Assembly: GCF_026340675.1 (NCBI RefSeq)
Contig: NZ_JAPEOX010000001.1
Location: 620,001 to 684,000 of the forward strand
Source of the DNA: Streptomyces sp. NBC_01264
GTDB taxonomy: Bacteria > Actinomycetota > Actinomycetes > Streptomycetales > Streptomycetaceae
Direction: 5' to 3'
DNA length: 64,000 nt
Of this stretch, positions 1-8,643 are shown one piece after another. Numbering within the stretch: position 1 is the first letter of the stretch; each line of letters begins with the position of its first letter. The notes beneath the pieces were generated by a model. The model did not search any database. It was not told the origin of the DNA and worked only from the letters and a program-made list of their open reading frames with translations. Both the position numbers and the translations under genes were made by a program.

Positions 1-241
1 TGGGAGCCTGGAGCATCCCGGGCGAGACCATCCGCAACGCGCGGAGCATCGCGGGTCGCGTGACGACGACGTACCGGTGGATCCGGCGGTTTCCGGCGCG
101 CGGCGCGTAGCGCGCGCTGTCGACCACGGCTTCCAGGTCCTCCTGATCGACGGGAACCGTGGTGAGGGCGCGGACCACACGGCGGGTGCGGATCGCCCGG
201 ATGACGGGGTCGGCTTCGGCGCCTTCTCGGCTCTCGTTCAT
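1..241 (-). CDS. Nitroreductase family protein, N-terminal 80 residues (cut by window edge)
   Basis: Translating leftward from the ATG at 241 gives a typical nitroreductase N-terminus: an Arg-rich helix (IRTRRVVRALTTVPV), then LEAVVDSARYAP and AGNRR, the segment that helps bind FMN and NAD(P)H in this family. Members are flavoenzymes reducing nitro compounds or quinones; the substrate here is unknown. The ATG overlaps the TGA of the gene before it (ATGA), so the two are probably translationally coupled. The C-terminal part lies outside the window. The family call rests on motif recognition only. Confidence 0.8.
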   Translation of the reverse strand, partial: MNESREGAEADPVIRAIRTRRVVRALTTVPVDQEDLEAVVDSARYAPRAGNRRIHRYVVVTRPAMLRALRMVSPGMLQAP

Positions 242-606
242 ACGGTTTGGGTTTCGGTCAGCCCCAGACGGGTCAGCAGGTGCTCGGCCAGCGTCCGGCA
301 CAGGTCATCGACCTGGGCGGCGTACGCATCCGGGTCGCCGGCCTGGACGGCAGTGTCGCCGGCTTGCCGCTCGATCTCGGCGAGCAGGGGCAGTAGTCCC
401 TCGCCCGCCTGCGGGGTGATCATTCCGGCGAGCCGGCCGGCTGCGGTGAGCAGACGCTTCGGCGCGTTTTCCGCGGCCTCGCTCATCTGAATACTGGCGG
501 CCGTCACCAGATAGGCCAGGAGCTCGACCGCATCCTCCTCTGAGAGAACGAGCGCGGCCGCACGCGCCTGCGGAGGCGGCGTGGGTGCTGCGGGCTTGGA
601 CGGCAT
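238..606 (-). CDS. Small DUF6092-like protein
   Basis: This is a 122-residue soluble protein with a Pro/Ala-rich start (MPSKPAAPTPPPQ) and a helical core (ELLAYLVTAASIQM, APKRLLTAAGRLAGM). From memory it resembles actinobacterial proteins catalogued as DUF6092; no biochemical function is known to me. I chose the ATG at 606; the frame is open to an ATG at 663, but the extra 19 residues look like read-through of noncoding GC-rich sequence. The gene overlaps the nitroreductase start by four bases, so the two form an operon. Confidence 0.7.
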   Translation of the reverse strand: MPSKPAAPTPPPQARAAALVLSEEDAVELLAYLVTAASIQMSEAAENAPKRLLTAAGRLAGMITPQAGEGLLPLLAEIERQAGDTAVQAGDPDAYAAQVDDLCRTLAEHLLTRLGLTETQTV

Positions 607-726
607 AGCCTCAGCATTCCACCGGGGCGCCGGCCCGGCATCTCCAAGCCGCAGCGGCGCCACGTGTCCATGGAGTTCCGCGGCACGCGCGGCCGCGCCG
701 ATCCCGCCGTTCGACGGCGCGTCCCC

Positions 727-2103
727 TCACTCGGCTGCGGACCGCGCGCGGCGATGGGATACGGCCATGACGAGGACGGACGCCGCGAGGATGGCCGCCC
801 CTCCGATGCGCAGTATCACCTCGTACGCCTCCTCAGGGGCTCGTTCGGGCGTCAGCGCCGCGATCGCGGCGGCCGCCGATGCGAGGGCGATCCCACCCAG
901 CGTGATCAAGAACGTCAACAGCACGCCCGACGCCTCACCGGCCCGAGCCGGGTCCACGACCTGCTGGGTCGCAACGCTCGAGTAGGTCCAACCGAGTCCA
1001 AGGCCGAGGCCGCACCAGGCGAACACGGGCACGTACAACCACCAGGCAGTGGTGTGACTGAGCGCGATCATGCCCGTCCCGGCGATCGCACCGGCCAGCA
1101 CCATCACCGCGGTGGGGCGCATGTGCCGCCCCAGTCGGGCACCCAGCGGACCGCTCAAGGCCGTGAGGAGCGCGGGGGCGAGGAACACGACGCCCGCCAT
1201 CAGCGGGGACAGCCCGCGTACCCCCTGAAGGTAGAGCGTGGTGAGGAAGACGGTGACGACGAAGCCCATGTTGGCGACCGCTCCCATGCCGGTCACCATC
1301 ACATAGGGAGCGTTGCGGAACAGCCGGAGGTCGACCAGCGGGTGCCGTGTGTGGCGCTCCCGCAGGAGGAACAGAACTCCGGCCACCGCCGCCACCGTGA
1401 ACAGCGTCAGGGTGCGGGCATGATCCCAGCCCCACGCGCTGCCGCGCTCCACGGCCAAGGTGAGCGCGGCGAGCGCGCACACGATCGCGCAGCAGCCGAG
1501 CACATCAAGCTGTCGGGGCGCGGAGGCGTCGCGCGAGTCGGGCACGTACAGGGCGGAGACGAACAGGGCCAGCGCGCTCAGCGGAGCCAGCAGCCAGAAG
1601 ATCCAGCGCCACCCCGGTCCCTCGGTAAGGCCGCCGCCGACGAACGGGCCGAGGGCCGTACCGATGTTGGCGATCCCGAAGACCGCGCCCAATGCGCGGG
1701 CGCGGGTCTCGTCCGGAAAGGCGTTGCTCACGACCGCGACGGACACCGGGAAGACGATGCCCGCACCGACACCCTGCACGATCCGCGCAGCCACCAGCGG
1801 GCCGAGGCCTTGAGCCAGCGCACACCAGACGGACGCGGCAGCGAAGATCGCCGTGCCGGCCAGCAGGGCGCCCCGGCGCCCGAACACGTCCCCCAGTCTG
1901 CCGCCGATGATGAAGCAGCAGCCGAGGGCGAGCATGTAGCCGGAGAGGGTCCACTGGGCGGCCGATGCCGTGACACCGAATTCGTCCGCGATACCGGGGA
2001 TGGCCAGGTTGAGCGCGAAGAAGTCGAGCTGGATGCCGAACAGCGCTACCGCAGCCGCGACGAGGGACCCGATCCGTGCGGCCTTCGGCGACCGTCTGCC
2101 CAT
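727..2103 (-). CDS. MFS drug exporter, DHA2 (14-TM) type
   Basis: This 458-residue integral membrane protein has about 14 hydrophobic segments. The first cytoplasmic loop carries the MFS signature GRLGDVFGRRGALL, and LVAARIVQGVGAGIVFPVS matches motif C of the proton/drug antiporters. I chose the ATG at 2103, residue 37 of the longer open frame, because GGAGAGGAGG lies just upstream; the upstream extension is Arg/Pro-rich and unlike a transporter N-terminus. The likely role is proton-driven export of a toxic or self-made small molecule. No regulator gene is adjacent. Confidence 0.88.
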   Translation of the reverse strand: MGRRSPKAARIGSLVAAAVALFGIQLDFFALNLAIPGIADEFGVTASAAQWTLSGYMLALGCCFIIGGRLGDVFGRRGALLAGTAIFAAASVWCALAQGLGPLVAARIVQGVGAGIVFPVSVAVVSNAFPDETRARALGAVFGIANIGTALGPFVGGGLTEGPGWRWIFWLLAPLSALALFVSALYVPDSRDASAPRQLDVLGCCAIVCALAALTLAVERGSAWGWDHARTLTLFTVAAVAGVLFLLRERHTRHPLVDLRLFRNAPYVMVTGMGAVANMGFVVTVFLTTLYLQGVRGLSPLMAGVVFLAPALLTALSGPLGARLGRHMRPTAVMVLAGAIAGTGMIALSHTTAWWLYVPVFAWCGLGLGLGWTYSSVATQQVVDPARAGEASGVLLTFLITLGGIALASAAAAIAALTPERAPEEAYEVILRIGGAAILAASVLVMAVSHRRARSAAE

Positions 2104-2238
2104 GGGCAGACCTCCTCTCCGGCGGCGGCGGCGTACTTCCCATTGTCGGTCGGGGCGCCCGGGGCCGCAGCGCGGGCGCCGGCGGGGCAGCGCACGCCCA
2201 GGTTCGGACATGGCGGCCGTCTGCGGCCTCGCCCGAGG

Positions 2239-3198
2239 TTAGGGAAGCGGCCCGCCCCGGGCCGTGAGCCACAGCGAGTACCACTCCTCGTGACCCAGGT
2301 CCGGGGCCCGCAGCGCGGCGTCGCGGCAGGCCCGGATGCGCTCGGGGCGGCCGGTGCCGATGACGGGGGCGATCCGGGCCGGGTGGCGTTGCAGCCACCA
2401 CAGCAGGATCGTCTCCGGGGTCGTGTCCTTCGCCTTGGCCAGGGCGCGCAGGTGCTCGGCGGTCGCGTGCTCCCCCACGCTCGACTCCCGTCCGGTGAAG
2501 CGTCCTTGGGCCAGGGAGCCGTAGGCCTGGAGGCGGACCCCGTTCGCCGTGCAGTACTCGACGGTGCTGGACGGGAATCCGACGGCCGCCGAGGCCGGGG
2601 TGTTGACGAGGACCCCGTCCTCCAGCCAGTCCCGCCGGTCCAGGCTCATTTCCAGCTGGTTGGCGACGAGCGGCAGGTCGAGCTGGCGTTGCAGGTGCGC
2701 GATCTGCGCGGCGTTCATGTTGGAGACGCCGAACCGCTTCACGAGGCCCTGGCGGTGCAGCGAGGTGAGTGCCTCGGCGATCTCCGCCGGGTCCGCCAGG
2801 GGGTCGGGCCGGTGCAGGAGCAGGACGTCGATGACGTCGGTGCGCAGCCGCGCGAGGCTCTCCTCGACGCGGCTGACGATGCTCGCGCCCCGCAGGTCGT
2901 AGATGCCGGGGCGGTCGCCTTCGGCGAGCCGGATGCCGCACTTGGTCTGCAGCGTGATGCGCTCGCGCAGGCCGGGGGTGCGGGCCAGCACCTCGCCGAA
3001 GACGGCTTCCGCCTTTCCGTGCCGGTAGATGTCGGCGTGGTCGAACATCGTGATGCCGCTGTCGAGGGCGGCCTCGATCGCCGCCTCGGCCTCGTCGATG
3101 TCCTCGGCCCGGTACGGGCCGGGCTCCCAGCTCCCGCCGAGAGCCATGCAGCCGTAGATCAACCGGTTGTCGTCCGTCGCTGGTTCCGTGATCGCCAT
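2239..3198 (-). CDS. Aldo/keto reductase
   Basis: This 319-residue protein is the normal length for the aldo/keto reductase TIM-barrel family, NADPH-dependent carbonyl reductases. The catalytic tetrad can be read as Asp53 and Tyr58 (in FDHADIYRHGKAE), Lys86 (LQTKCG) and His129 (LLHRPDP). GVSNMNAAQI and the C-terminal GTGRPERI match the conserved strand and the NADPH-phosphate-binding region. It resembles the YdhF-like oxidoreductase subgroup. It lies nine bases from the stop of the peroxidase gene upstream, so it may be the last gene of that operon. The substrate is unknown. Confidence 0.9.
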   Translation of the reverse strand: MAITEPATDDNRLIYGCMALGGSWEPGPYRAEDIDEAEAAIEAALDSGITMFDHADIYRHGKAEAVFGEVLARTPGLRERITLQTKCGIRLAEGDRPGIYDLRGASIVSRVEESLARLRTDVIDVLLLHRPDPLADPAEIAEALTSLHRQGLVKRFGVSNMNAAQIAHLQRQLDLPLVANQLEMSLDRRDWLEDGVLVNTPASAAVGFPSSTVEYCTANGVRLQAYGSLAQGRFTGRESSVGEHATAEHLRALAKAKDTTPETILLWWLQRHPARIAPVIGTGRPERIRACRDAALRAPDLGHEEWYSLWLTARGGPLP

Positions 3199-3207
3199 GC
3201 GGTCACC

Positions 3208-5214
3208 CTACGAGGCGGACGCCTTCCACAGCACCCGGGTCCCGGCCAGGATCACCAGCTCTCCGGAGGGGCGCAGCAGCAGGCGCGCGCCGGGGTGGCC
3301 GCCGGTTCCGCTGGACCAGACCGTGCCGCCGTCGGCGTCGCGCACGAGCAGTTCGCCGTCCTGGGTGAGCACGGCGTCGCGGCCGACGCCACCGGTGTAC
3401 GTACGCCAGGTACGGGCGCCGCCGGCGTCGAGCAGGGCGAGGTCGCCCGAGGCGTCCAGGGTCAGCCGGGCCTTGCCCGCGTCGAGGACGTCGCCCGGGC
3501 GCAGGACCGAGCCGGTGTGGAACTCGATGGAGGCGTCGAGCTGGCCCTTGGCCAAGGCGCGCAAAACGGGGAGGGAGGGGCTGAAGGCGTAGACCGATCC
3601 CTCGGTGCGGACGAACCGGCCGAAGTGGAGGGTGTTGGCCCGGCTGCCGGTGCCGTCCGCCGAGGGGGTTTCGAAGGCGATGGCCGAATCGGGGCCGAGC
3701 ACCGGGTCGCAGCCGGCGCGCGGGTTGCGGCCGGCCGGGAAGTCGGGGTCGTTCACCCACTTGCGCATCACCAGCTCGAACTGCCCCACCAGGTCCGACT
3801 GGTGGCAGACGAAGACCAGCCCGCGCTCGGCCTGCGGACCGTGCTCCTCGCCCAGTTCGGGCTTGTAGACGGGGCCGTACGGGATTCCGCGCCGCATCAG
3901 TCGCCGCGCGTCGAGCTCCGCCTGGGCCACCGGGGGGCGGCCCGGGGTGAGGACGAGGCCGCCGCGCGGGTTCCCCTTGCGGATGTGCGCGAAGAGCGGC
4001 ATCCCCCAGCCCTGCGGGTCCTGGCCGTAGTCGAGCCCGGCGTCGGGGTGCTTGCCCGGCGCGGGCAGTTGCTCGGCCGCGGGACACAGGGAGACCGGCA
4101 TGCCGCCCGGCCAGCGGCCCATCAGGCGGGCTCCGAGCCATTCGCGGCCGGCGTCGGCGGGCGCGGCGCCCGCGCGCTGGAGATCGGAGAGGCGCAGGGC
4201 GACCTGCGTCCACCAGCCGGGCACGTCCTGCGCGAGGCGGCGTACCACCTGGAAGGCCCCGCCGGTGGCCCAGGCGGGCAGACCCGTGGGGCGCTTGTTC
4301 ACCCGCTCGGGGCCGACCACGAACTCGCCCGCGGGGATCAGCCGGGTTCCGGGCTTGCCGAGCACGCCGGAGGCGTCGGCCGGGTCGGGCTCGTCGAAGC
4401 CCCGTACGCCGGGCTGGCTGATGCAGTCGAGGAAGCCGAAGTGCTCGTGCCCGCGCAGCTCCCCGGGGAGGGTGGCCCCGTCCTGGCGGAACAGGACCGT
4501 CACGCCGTCCGCGGCGGCGGCCGCGCGGTGTTCGGCGACGGCGGTGGCGAGGCGTTCGGGCTGGTCGGCGGCGAGCGTGAGGACCACGTGCACCGCGCGG
4601 GCGGGCTCCTCGGCGCCGAACAGCCAGGACTGCGGGGCGCTGGTTCCGGTGTCGCCGAGCAGCTGCGCGCGGGCCGCGGAGCCCTGGGTGAAGGCCTCGG
4701 CGCTGGACCCGGCCGGGGCGGCGGGGAAGGGCTCCTTGCCCGACAGCAGGCGCAGCCCCGGATGGGTCAGGCCGATCCCGGTCCACAGGGTGGCCATGGA
4801 TTCGGGGTCGATGCCGCCCCTCAGCCGGCGGGCCCTGCTGAAGGCCCGGTTGAAGCGGGCCACTTCCTCGGTGGTGGAGATCGAGGGCAGCAGGCGGGTC
4901 AGCCAGCTCCGGGCCTTGACGGCGTCGCCGAAGTGGAGGAAGAGGAAGCAGGCGTGGTCCTTGCGGAACCCGGCGAGGATGTCGCCCTGGGACTCGCGGT
5001 CGGTGCGCAGCGGAAGGGGAGCGGGGGCGGTGTCCCTCCGCGCGGGCTCCGCGTCCGGGCCTGCCGCCGGGCGGGCCGGTGCCTCGGCGGCCCACGCCGT
5101 GGGCGCGAGGCCCGCGGTGAGACCGGCGGCGGCGAGGGCCGCCGCCTGGACCACGGTCCTGCGGGCGGGTCCGGTGTGGGGGCAGCCCGGGGGCGGCGAC
5201 GGGGCGAGGACCAT
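3208..5214 (-). CDS. Tat-exported Dyp-type peroxidase with C-terminal bulb-lectin-like domain
   Basis: The 668-residue protein begins with a Tat-type signal (ARRTVVQAAALAAAGLTAG). Residues about 60-540 form a dye-decolorizing peroxidase: FGFLDCISQPG stands where the family has GxxDG, AHIRKGNPRGG carries the proximal haem histidine, and RRGIPYGP carries the conserved distal-side arginines. The last 110 residues (VLRPGDVLDAG, DGELLVRDADGGTVW, LLLRPSGELVI) repeat like a bulb-type mannose-binding lectin domain. The ATG at 5214 follows TTGGAG at good spacing. The expected role is extracellular haem-peroxide chemistry targeted to a carbohydrate surface. The Cys in place of the second Gly of GxxDG is unusual. 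Confidence 0.85.
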   Translation of the reverse strand: MVLAPSPPPGCPHTGPARRTVVQAAALAAAGLTAGLAPTAWAAEAPARPAAGPDAEPARRDTAPAPLPLRTDRESQGDILAGFRKDHACFLFLHFGDAVKARSWLTRLLPSISTTEEVARFNRAFSRARRLRGGIDPESMATLWTGIGLTHPGLRLLSGKEPFPAAPAGSSAEAFTQGSAARAQLLGDTGTSAPQSWLFGAEEPARAVHVVLTLAADQPERLATAVAEHRAAAAADGVTVLFRQDGATLPGELRGHEHFGFLDCISQPGVRGFDEPDPADASGVLGKPGTRLIPAGEFVVGPERVNKRPTGLPAWATGGAFQVVRRLAQDVPGWWTQVALRLSDLQRAGAAPADAGREWLGARLMGRWPGGMPVSLCPAAEQLPAPGKHPDAGLDYGQDPQGWGMPLFAHIRKGNPRGGLVLTPGRPPVAQAELDARRLMRRGIPYGPVYKPELGEEHGPQAERGLVFVCHQSDLVGQFELVMRKWVNDPDFPAGRNPRAGCDPVLGPDSAIAFETPSADGTGSRANTLHFGRFVRTEGSVYAFSPSLPVLRALAKGQLDASIEFHTGSVLRPGDVLDAGKARLTLDASGDLALLDAGGARTWRTYTGGVGRDAVLTQDGELLVRDADGGTVWSSGTGGHPGARLLLRPSGELVILAGTRVLWKASAS

Positions 5215-5358
5215 CGGCTTGCTCCAAGTGGCGTGGGGAGGGGGGAGGGGATCACGTCTGGACAGGGCGCGGAGGCGCGGGACCCCGGGGCCGGGCAACG
5301 GGCCACGGCAGCGCATAGGACCGCACCGCGGTGCGGCGCACGGGGAGCGGGGGCCGGC

Positions 5359-5637
5359 TCAGATGCCGCGCGCGGTCACGAACGCCGTGCAGGGCGACGG
5401 GTCCCCTTGCGCGCGCGGGGCTTTGACGCGGGTGAGCCGGAGGGGCGTCGGGCCTGCGCACCCGCGGGCGCCGCCCGTCCCCGCGGCGGCGAGGCCCCGG
5501 CGCGACGCCGGCGGCCGGCCGACCGCGTCCCGCGCGTCGTCGACGGGCTTCGGCGGAGCCACACGGTGGCCCGGCTTCGCGGCATCCCTCGCGGTGGGGG
5601 CGGCGGATGGGACGGAGAGAACGACGGCGACAGCCAT
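5359..5637 (-). CDS. Possible small hypothetical protein upstream of the peroxidase
   Basis: This is a 92-codon open frame whose ATG follows GAGGAG by 11 bases. The product (MAVAVVLSVPSAAPTARD, then Pro/Ala/Arg-rich sequence) has no recognisable domain and only a weak hydrophobic start without basic residues. It could be a small peptide gene or simply a chance open frame in GC-rich DNA upstream of the peroxidase gene. Confidence 0.2.
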   Translation of the reverse strand: MAVAVVLSVPSAAPTARDAAKPGHRVAPPKPVDDARDAVGRPPASRRGLAAAGTGGARGCAGPTPLRLTRVKAPRAQGDPSPCTAFVTARGI

Positions 5638-5815
5638 GGGGCCGGGGACTCCTCAATGCGGGGGCCGACGGGCAGCACGCGCTGCCGGTGATCCACACAC
5701 TCGGTGATCAACGCCGTGCGCGCGCGCCGAGGGCCCCGATGGAGTGATGCGCTGCTGTCGGTCCGTCACCCGTAGGCACCAGAAGCCGGTCTGTCGCCCC
5801 GTCCGGACGGGGCGG

Positions 5816-6352
5816 GACAGGCGGCGCCCCCGGGCGGGGGGCGGCGCCGGGCCGGGCGGACGCGAGGCCCAGCGGCCCCGGGGCCGGGCAGACGCGGCGC
5901 CCGGCGGACACGACGCCGGCGCACGCCGGGCCCAGCAGACACGGGACCCGACGGACACGGGGCCGAACCGACCCGGCGCCCGGCGGACGCATGGCCCAGC
6001 GGCCCCGGGACCCGACGGACCCGGGGCCGGACCGACGCGGGGCCCGTCGGACGCGACGCCGGGCTGATGCTGGGCCAGGCGGACACGAGGCCCAGCGGAC
6101 GCCGGACCGGGCAGACACGAGGCCCAGCGGACGCGACGTCCGGAAGACGCGCGGCCGGGCCGACGGGAGTACGCCGGGCCAGGCGGACGCGAGGCCCAGC
6201 GGCCCCGGGGCCGGGGCCGGGCAAACGCGCCGCCCGGAAGACGCGAGGCCGGGCCGAACCGCGCGACGCCCGGATGGCGCCGGGCCGGACCGACGCGACG
6301 CGGGACCTGGCGGGCGTCGGGCCGGGCCGGCGCGGCGCCCGGTCGGCGGGGC
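5816..6352. repeat. Array of degenerate 16-bp GC-rich tandem repeats
   Basis: About 30 imperfect units resembling CGGACGCGAGGCCCAG follow each other. The best-kept stretch is 6080-6143, where four consecutive units are exactly 16 bases long (boundaries 6080, 6096, 6112, 6128). Because 16 is not a multiple of three, the array shifts frame each unit, so the long open frames seen on both strands here are not credible genes. Each unit alternates a GAC/ACG core with GGCC-type palindromes and could form many small hairpins. It sits between the start of the peroxidase gene and the 3' end of the acetyltransferase gene. No function is evident. Confidence 0.75.
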
Positions 6353-6357
6353 GGCGG

Positions 6358-6849
6358 TCAGGACTCAGCCGTGAGTGTCCGCCGGTAGGTCAGCGCGGGA
6401 CGGCCGTCCAGGACCGTCTCCCCCAGTACCGTGAATCCGGTCCGCCGGAGCACCGCCGCCGAGGCCGGGTTGTGCAGGGCGGCGGACGCGGTGAGGGATC
6501 CGAGCCCGTACTCCGTGGCAGCGAGCCGGCAGACCTTCCGGACGGCCGCGGTGGCCGCGCCGCGGCCCGCCGCCCGTTGACCGATCCGGTAGCCGAGGTC
6601 GGCGGCGCCGTCCGCCAGGTCCACCAGGTTGACGCGCCCGATCAGTTCTCCGGAGGTGTCCAGCACCAGATGGAACTGGCACGTGCCCGCCTCCTGTTCG
6701 GCGAGAAGGGCGCGGTGGCGGGCGCCGAACTCCGCGAAGTACGCGTCCCCGCGGTCCGGTACGGAGCGGGCGAAGTAGGCCCGGTTCTCCCGCTCGAAGG
6801 CCCGCAGGGCATCTTCGTGAGCGGCCCGCAGGCGTTCGAGTCGCAGCAT
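6358..6849 (-). CDS. GNAT-family N-acetyltransferase (RimJ/RimL-like)
   Basis: This 163-residue protein has the GNAT layout: the LGYRIGQRAAGRGAATAAV segment corresponds to motif A, the acetyl-CoA pyrophosphate loop (Q/RxxGxG/A), followed by LTASAALHNPASAAVLRRTGF, the usual motif-B asparagine region. It resembles RimJ/RimL-type enzymes that acetylate protein N-termini or small amines; the substrate is unknown. I chose the ATG at 6849 because the frame upstream loses family character. The start codon lies 83 bases from the divergent lipoprotein start, so the two genes share a promoter region. Confidence 0.85.
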   Translation of the reverse strand: MLRLERLRAAHEDALRAFERENRAYFARSVPDRGDAYFAEFGARHRALLAEQEAGTCQFHLVLDTSGELIGRVNLVDLADGAADLGYRIGQRAAGRGAATAAVRKVCRLAATEYGLGSLTASAALHNPASAAVLRRTGFTVLGETVLDGRPALTYRRTLTAES

Positions 6850-6931
6850 GCCGGGCAGGATATACAGGCTGCTCGGACGCGTGCCCGCGCATCTGCGGGG
6901 GGCCGGGACGGCTACCGGGCAAGGGGTGGGA

Positions 6932-7768
6932 ATGAAGGCGGGAACGGTCACCAGGGTCACCAGGGGCGTCGCATCCGCGGTGATCGTGACGGCGGGCCTG
7001 AGCGGCTGCACGACCGGCGCCGAAGCGGGCCGTAAGGCGGCCGACTCGGCGCGGACGCTGGTCTCGACGCTCACGAAGGCCTCCGACCAGGCCGCCGGGG
7101 CGGGCTCGGCCGAGGTTGAGATGAGCGTGACGATGCCCGGCACGGGCGGCAGGCCGGTCCGGCTGAACGGCCTCTACTCCTGGGGCAACGGCCTCGCGGT
7201 GGAGGCGGAGATGCCGGCCGAGGACCTCCGGATGGAGGACCTGGTCGCCGACGGCACGATCACGTACCGGCTCGTCCAGGGGGCGTACTACTACGGCATC
7301 GACCCGGCGCCGAGCGGCCCCTACGCGGGCAGGACCTGGCTGAGGATCGAGGCCTCGGCCGTGCTCGGCGAGCGGGGCGCCGCCGGGATGAACGCGGGCG
7401 ACAACGACCCGACGGCCGGACTGAAGTCGCTCAAGTGGGCCGACGAGGTCACCGAGATCGGCCGGGAGGACGTCAACGGAAAGAGCTCCGTCCACTACCG
7501 GGCCACGGTTCCGGTGGACAGGATGGGCGACGCCGGAGCCGCGTTCGGCGCGGCGGGCGGGGGCGGGGGCGGCGCGACCGAGCTCGTCTCGGACGTCTGG
7601 GTCGACGACAAGGGCATGCCCTCGCGGCTGAACCAGACCCTCGGGAGCGTGATCGTCGACATCGACTTCCTCTCCTTCGGCGTGGTGAAGGAGATCGCGG
7701 TGCCGCCGGCCGCGGACACGGCCGACATCACCGAGGCCGTCAGGAACGGCGGCACGGCGCGGGGCTGA
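6932..7768 (+). CDS. Secreted lipoprotein, LppX/LolA-like
   Basis: The 278-residue protein has a signal peptide ending in the lipobox GLSGC, so the cysteine should be lipidated and the protein anchored outside the membrane. The rest alternates beta-strand-like segments (VRLNGLYSWGNGLAVEAEM, SVHYRATVPVDRM, SDVWVDDKGMPSRLNQ) as in the half-barrel LppX/LprG/LolA fold, which binds lipids. A Gly-rich stretch is at about residues 212-219. The ATG at 6932 follows AAGGGGTGGGA. The likely role is binding or carrying a hydrophobic ligand in the envelope; this is inferred from fold resemblance. Confidence 0.78.
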   Translation: MKAGTVTRVTRGVASAVIVTAGLSGCTTGAEAGRKAADSARTLVSTLTKASDQAAGAGSAEVEMSVTMPGTGGRPVRLNGLYSWGNGLAVEAEMPAEDLRMEDLVADGTITYRLVQGAYYYGIDPAPSGPYAGRTWLRIEASAVLGERGAAGMNAGDNDPTAGLKSLKWADEVTEIGREDVNGKSSVHYRATVPVDRMGDAGAAFGAAGGGGGGATELVSDVWVDDKGMPSRLNQTLGSVIVDIDFLSFGVVKEIAVPPAADTADITEAVRNGGTARG

Positions 7769-7921
7769 CACGCGCCGGGACCCGACAGGCGGTGCGGGAC
7801 AGGCCGTGCGGGACAGGCGGTGCGTGCGCGCGTACGGACCGCTTCCGTTCCTACACTGACCCCCGTACGCACCTCCCCCGCAGGCCACCGCCGGCCACCC
7901 GCACGTACGAAGGACTCCCCC

Positions 7922-8595
7922 ATGGCAGCCGAGACGCCCAACGCCACCGACGCGTACGGCATCCCGGTCCTCCCCGCATCCTCCGACGCCGTCCGGCGCA
8001 AGCGCCGGGCGATCGTCGGCGCGGCCGCCGCGGAGTGTTCCTCGCCGAGGGGTACGCGGCCGCCTCCATGGACGCGATCACCAGCCGCTCCGGGGTCTCC
8101 AAGGCGACGGTGTACAAACACTTCGGCACCAAGGAGCGACTGTTCCTCGCCGCCATCGGCGGCATCCTGCGCGAGACCTACGCGGACCTCGAACCGGGCG
8201 GCTCCGCCCTCGTGGAGGCCGCCGATCTGCGCGCCGCCCTGATCGCCCTCACCGGCGACTGGGCCACCCTCCTGCTGCGCCCCGACATCATGGCGCTGCG
8301 CCGCCTGGTGATCGGGGAGACCGGCCGCTTCCCCCAGCTGGGCAGGCTCTGGTACCGGGTCACGTACGACATGTACAACGGGCCTCTGGTCGAGGCCTTC
8401 ACCGAGCTCGGCCGGCGCGGAAGGCTCCGCGTCCCCGACCCCGGGCTCGCCGTCCGGCAGCTCGTCGCCGCCACCGTCGGCGTCCCGCAGCTGGAGCACA
8501 CCTTCGTCCCCGGCACCGGGACCGACCCGGCGGAGCTGACCCGCGTCGTCACCTCGGGCGTCGACCTCTTCCTGGCCCGCTACGCGGCTCCGTAG
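7922..8595 (+). pseudogene. TetR-family regulator interrupted by a -1 frameshift
   Basis: The ATG at 7922 follows AAGGA and encodes an N-terminus ending in KRRAIVGAAAAE; the frame then ceases to resemble TetR. A shift of one base at about 8034 (bases CGGAGTGTTC, where a G appears lost from GAGGTG) recovers FLAEGYAAASMDAITSRSG, VSKATVYKHFGTKERLF and a full C-terminal ligand domain to 8595. Adding one base gives exactly 225 codons. The HTH recognition helix (SKATVYKHF) is intact. Either the gene is inactivated in this strain or the base is a sequencing error. Confidence 0.85.
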
Positions 8596-8604
8596 GCGCG
8601 CGGG

Positions 8605-8640
8605 GCGCACCCCGCTCCGGGCGTACGGAGCGGGGTGCGC
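8605..8640. terminator. Bidirectional hairpin terminator
   Basis: A perfect 15-bp stem (GCGCACCCCGCTCCG and its complement) closes a 6-base loop at 8620-8625. It lies exactly between the convergent TetR and ABC transporter genes, so it can serve both. Confidence 0.85.
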
Positions 8641-8643
8641 GGG

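Noticed and set aside
664..5691. 1675-codon open frame on the plus strand
   Set aside because: It is antisense to the MFS, aldo/keto reductase and peroxidase genes, has shadow-type Gly/Arg/Asp composition and no domain; a GC-skew artefact.
5766..6224. 152-codon minus-strand frame with repeated VRRVPG-type motifs
   Set aside because: The periodicity comes from the 16-bp DNA repeat read through three frames; no ribosome site and no conserved domain.
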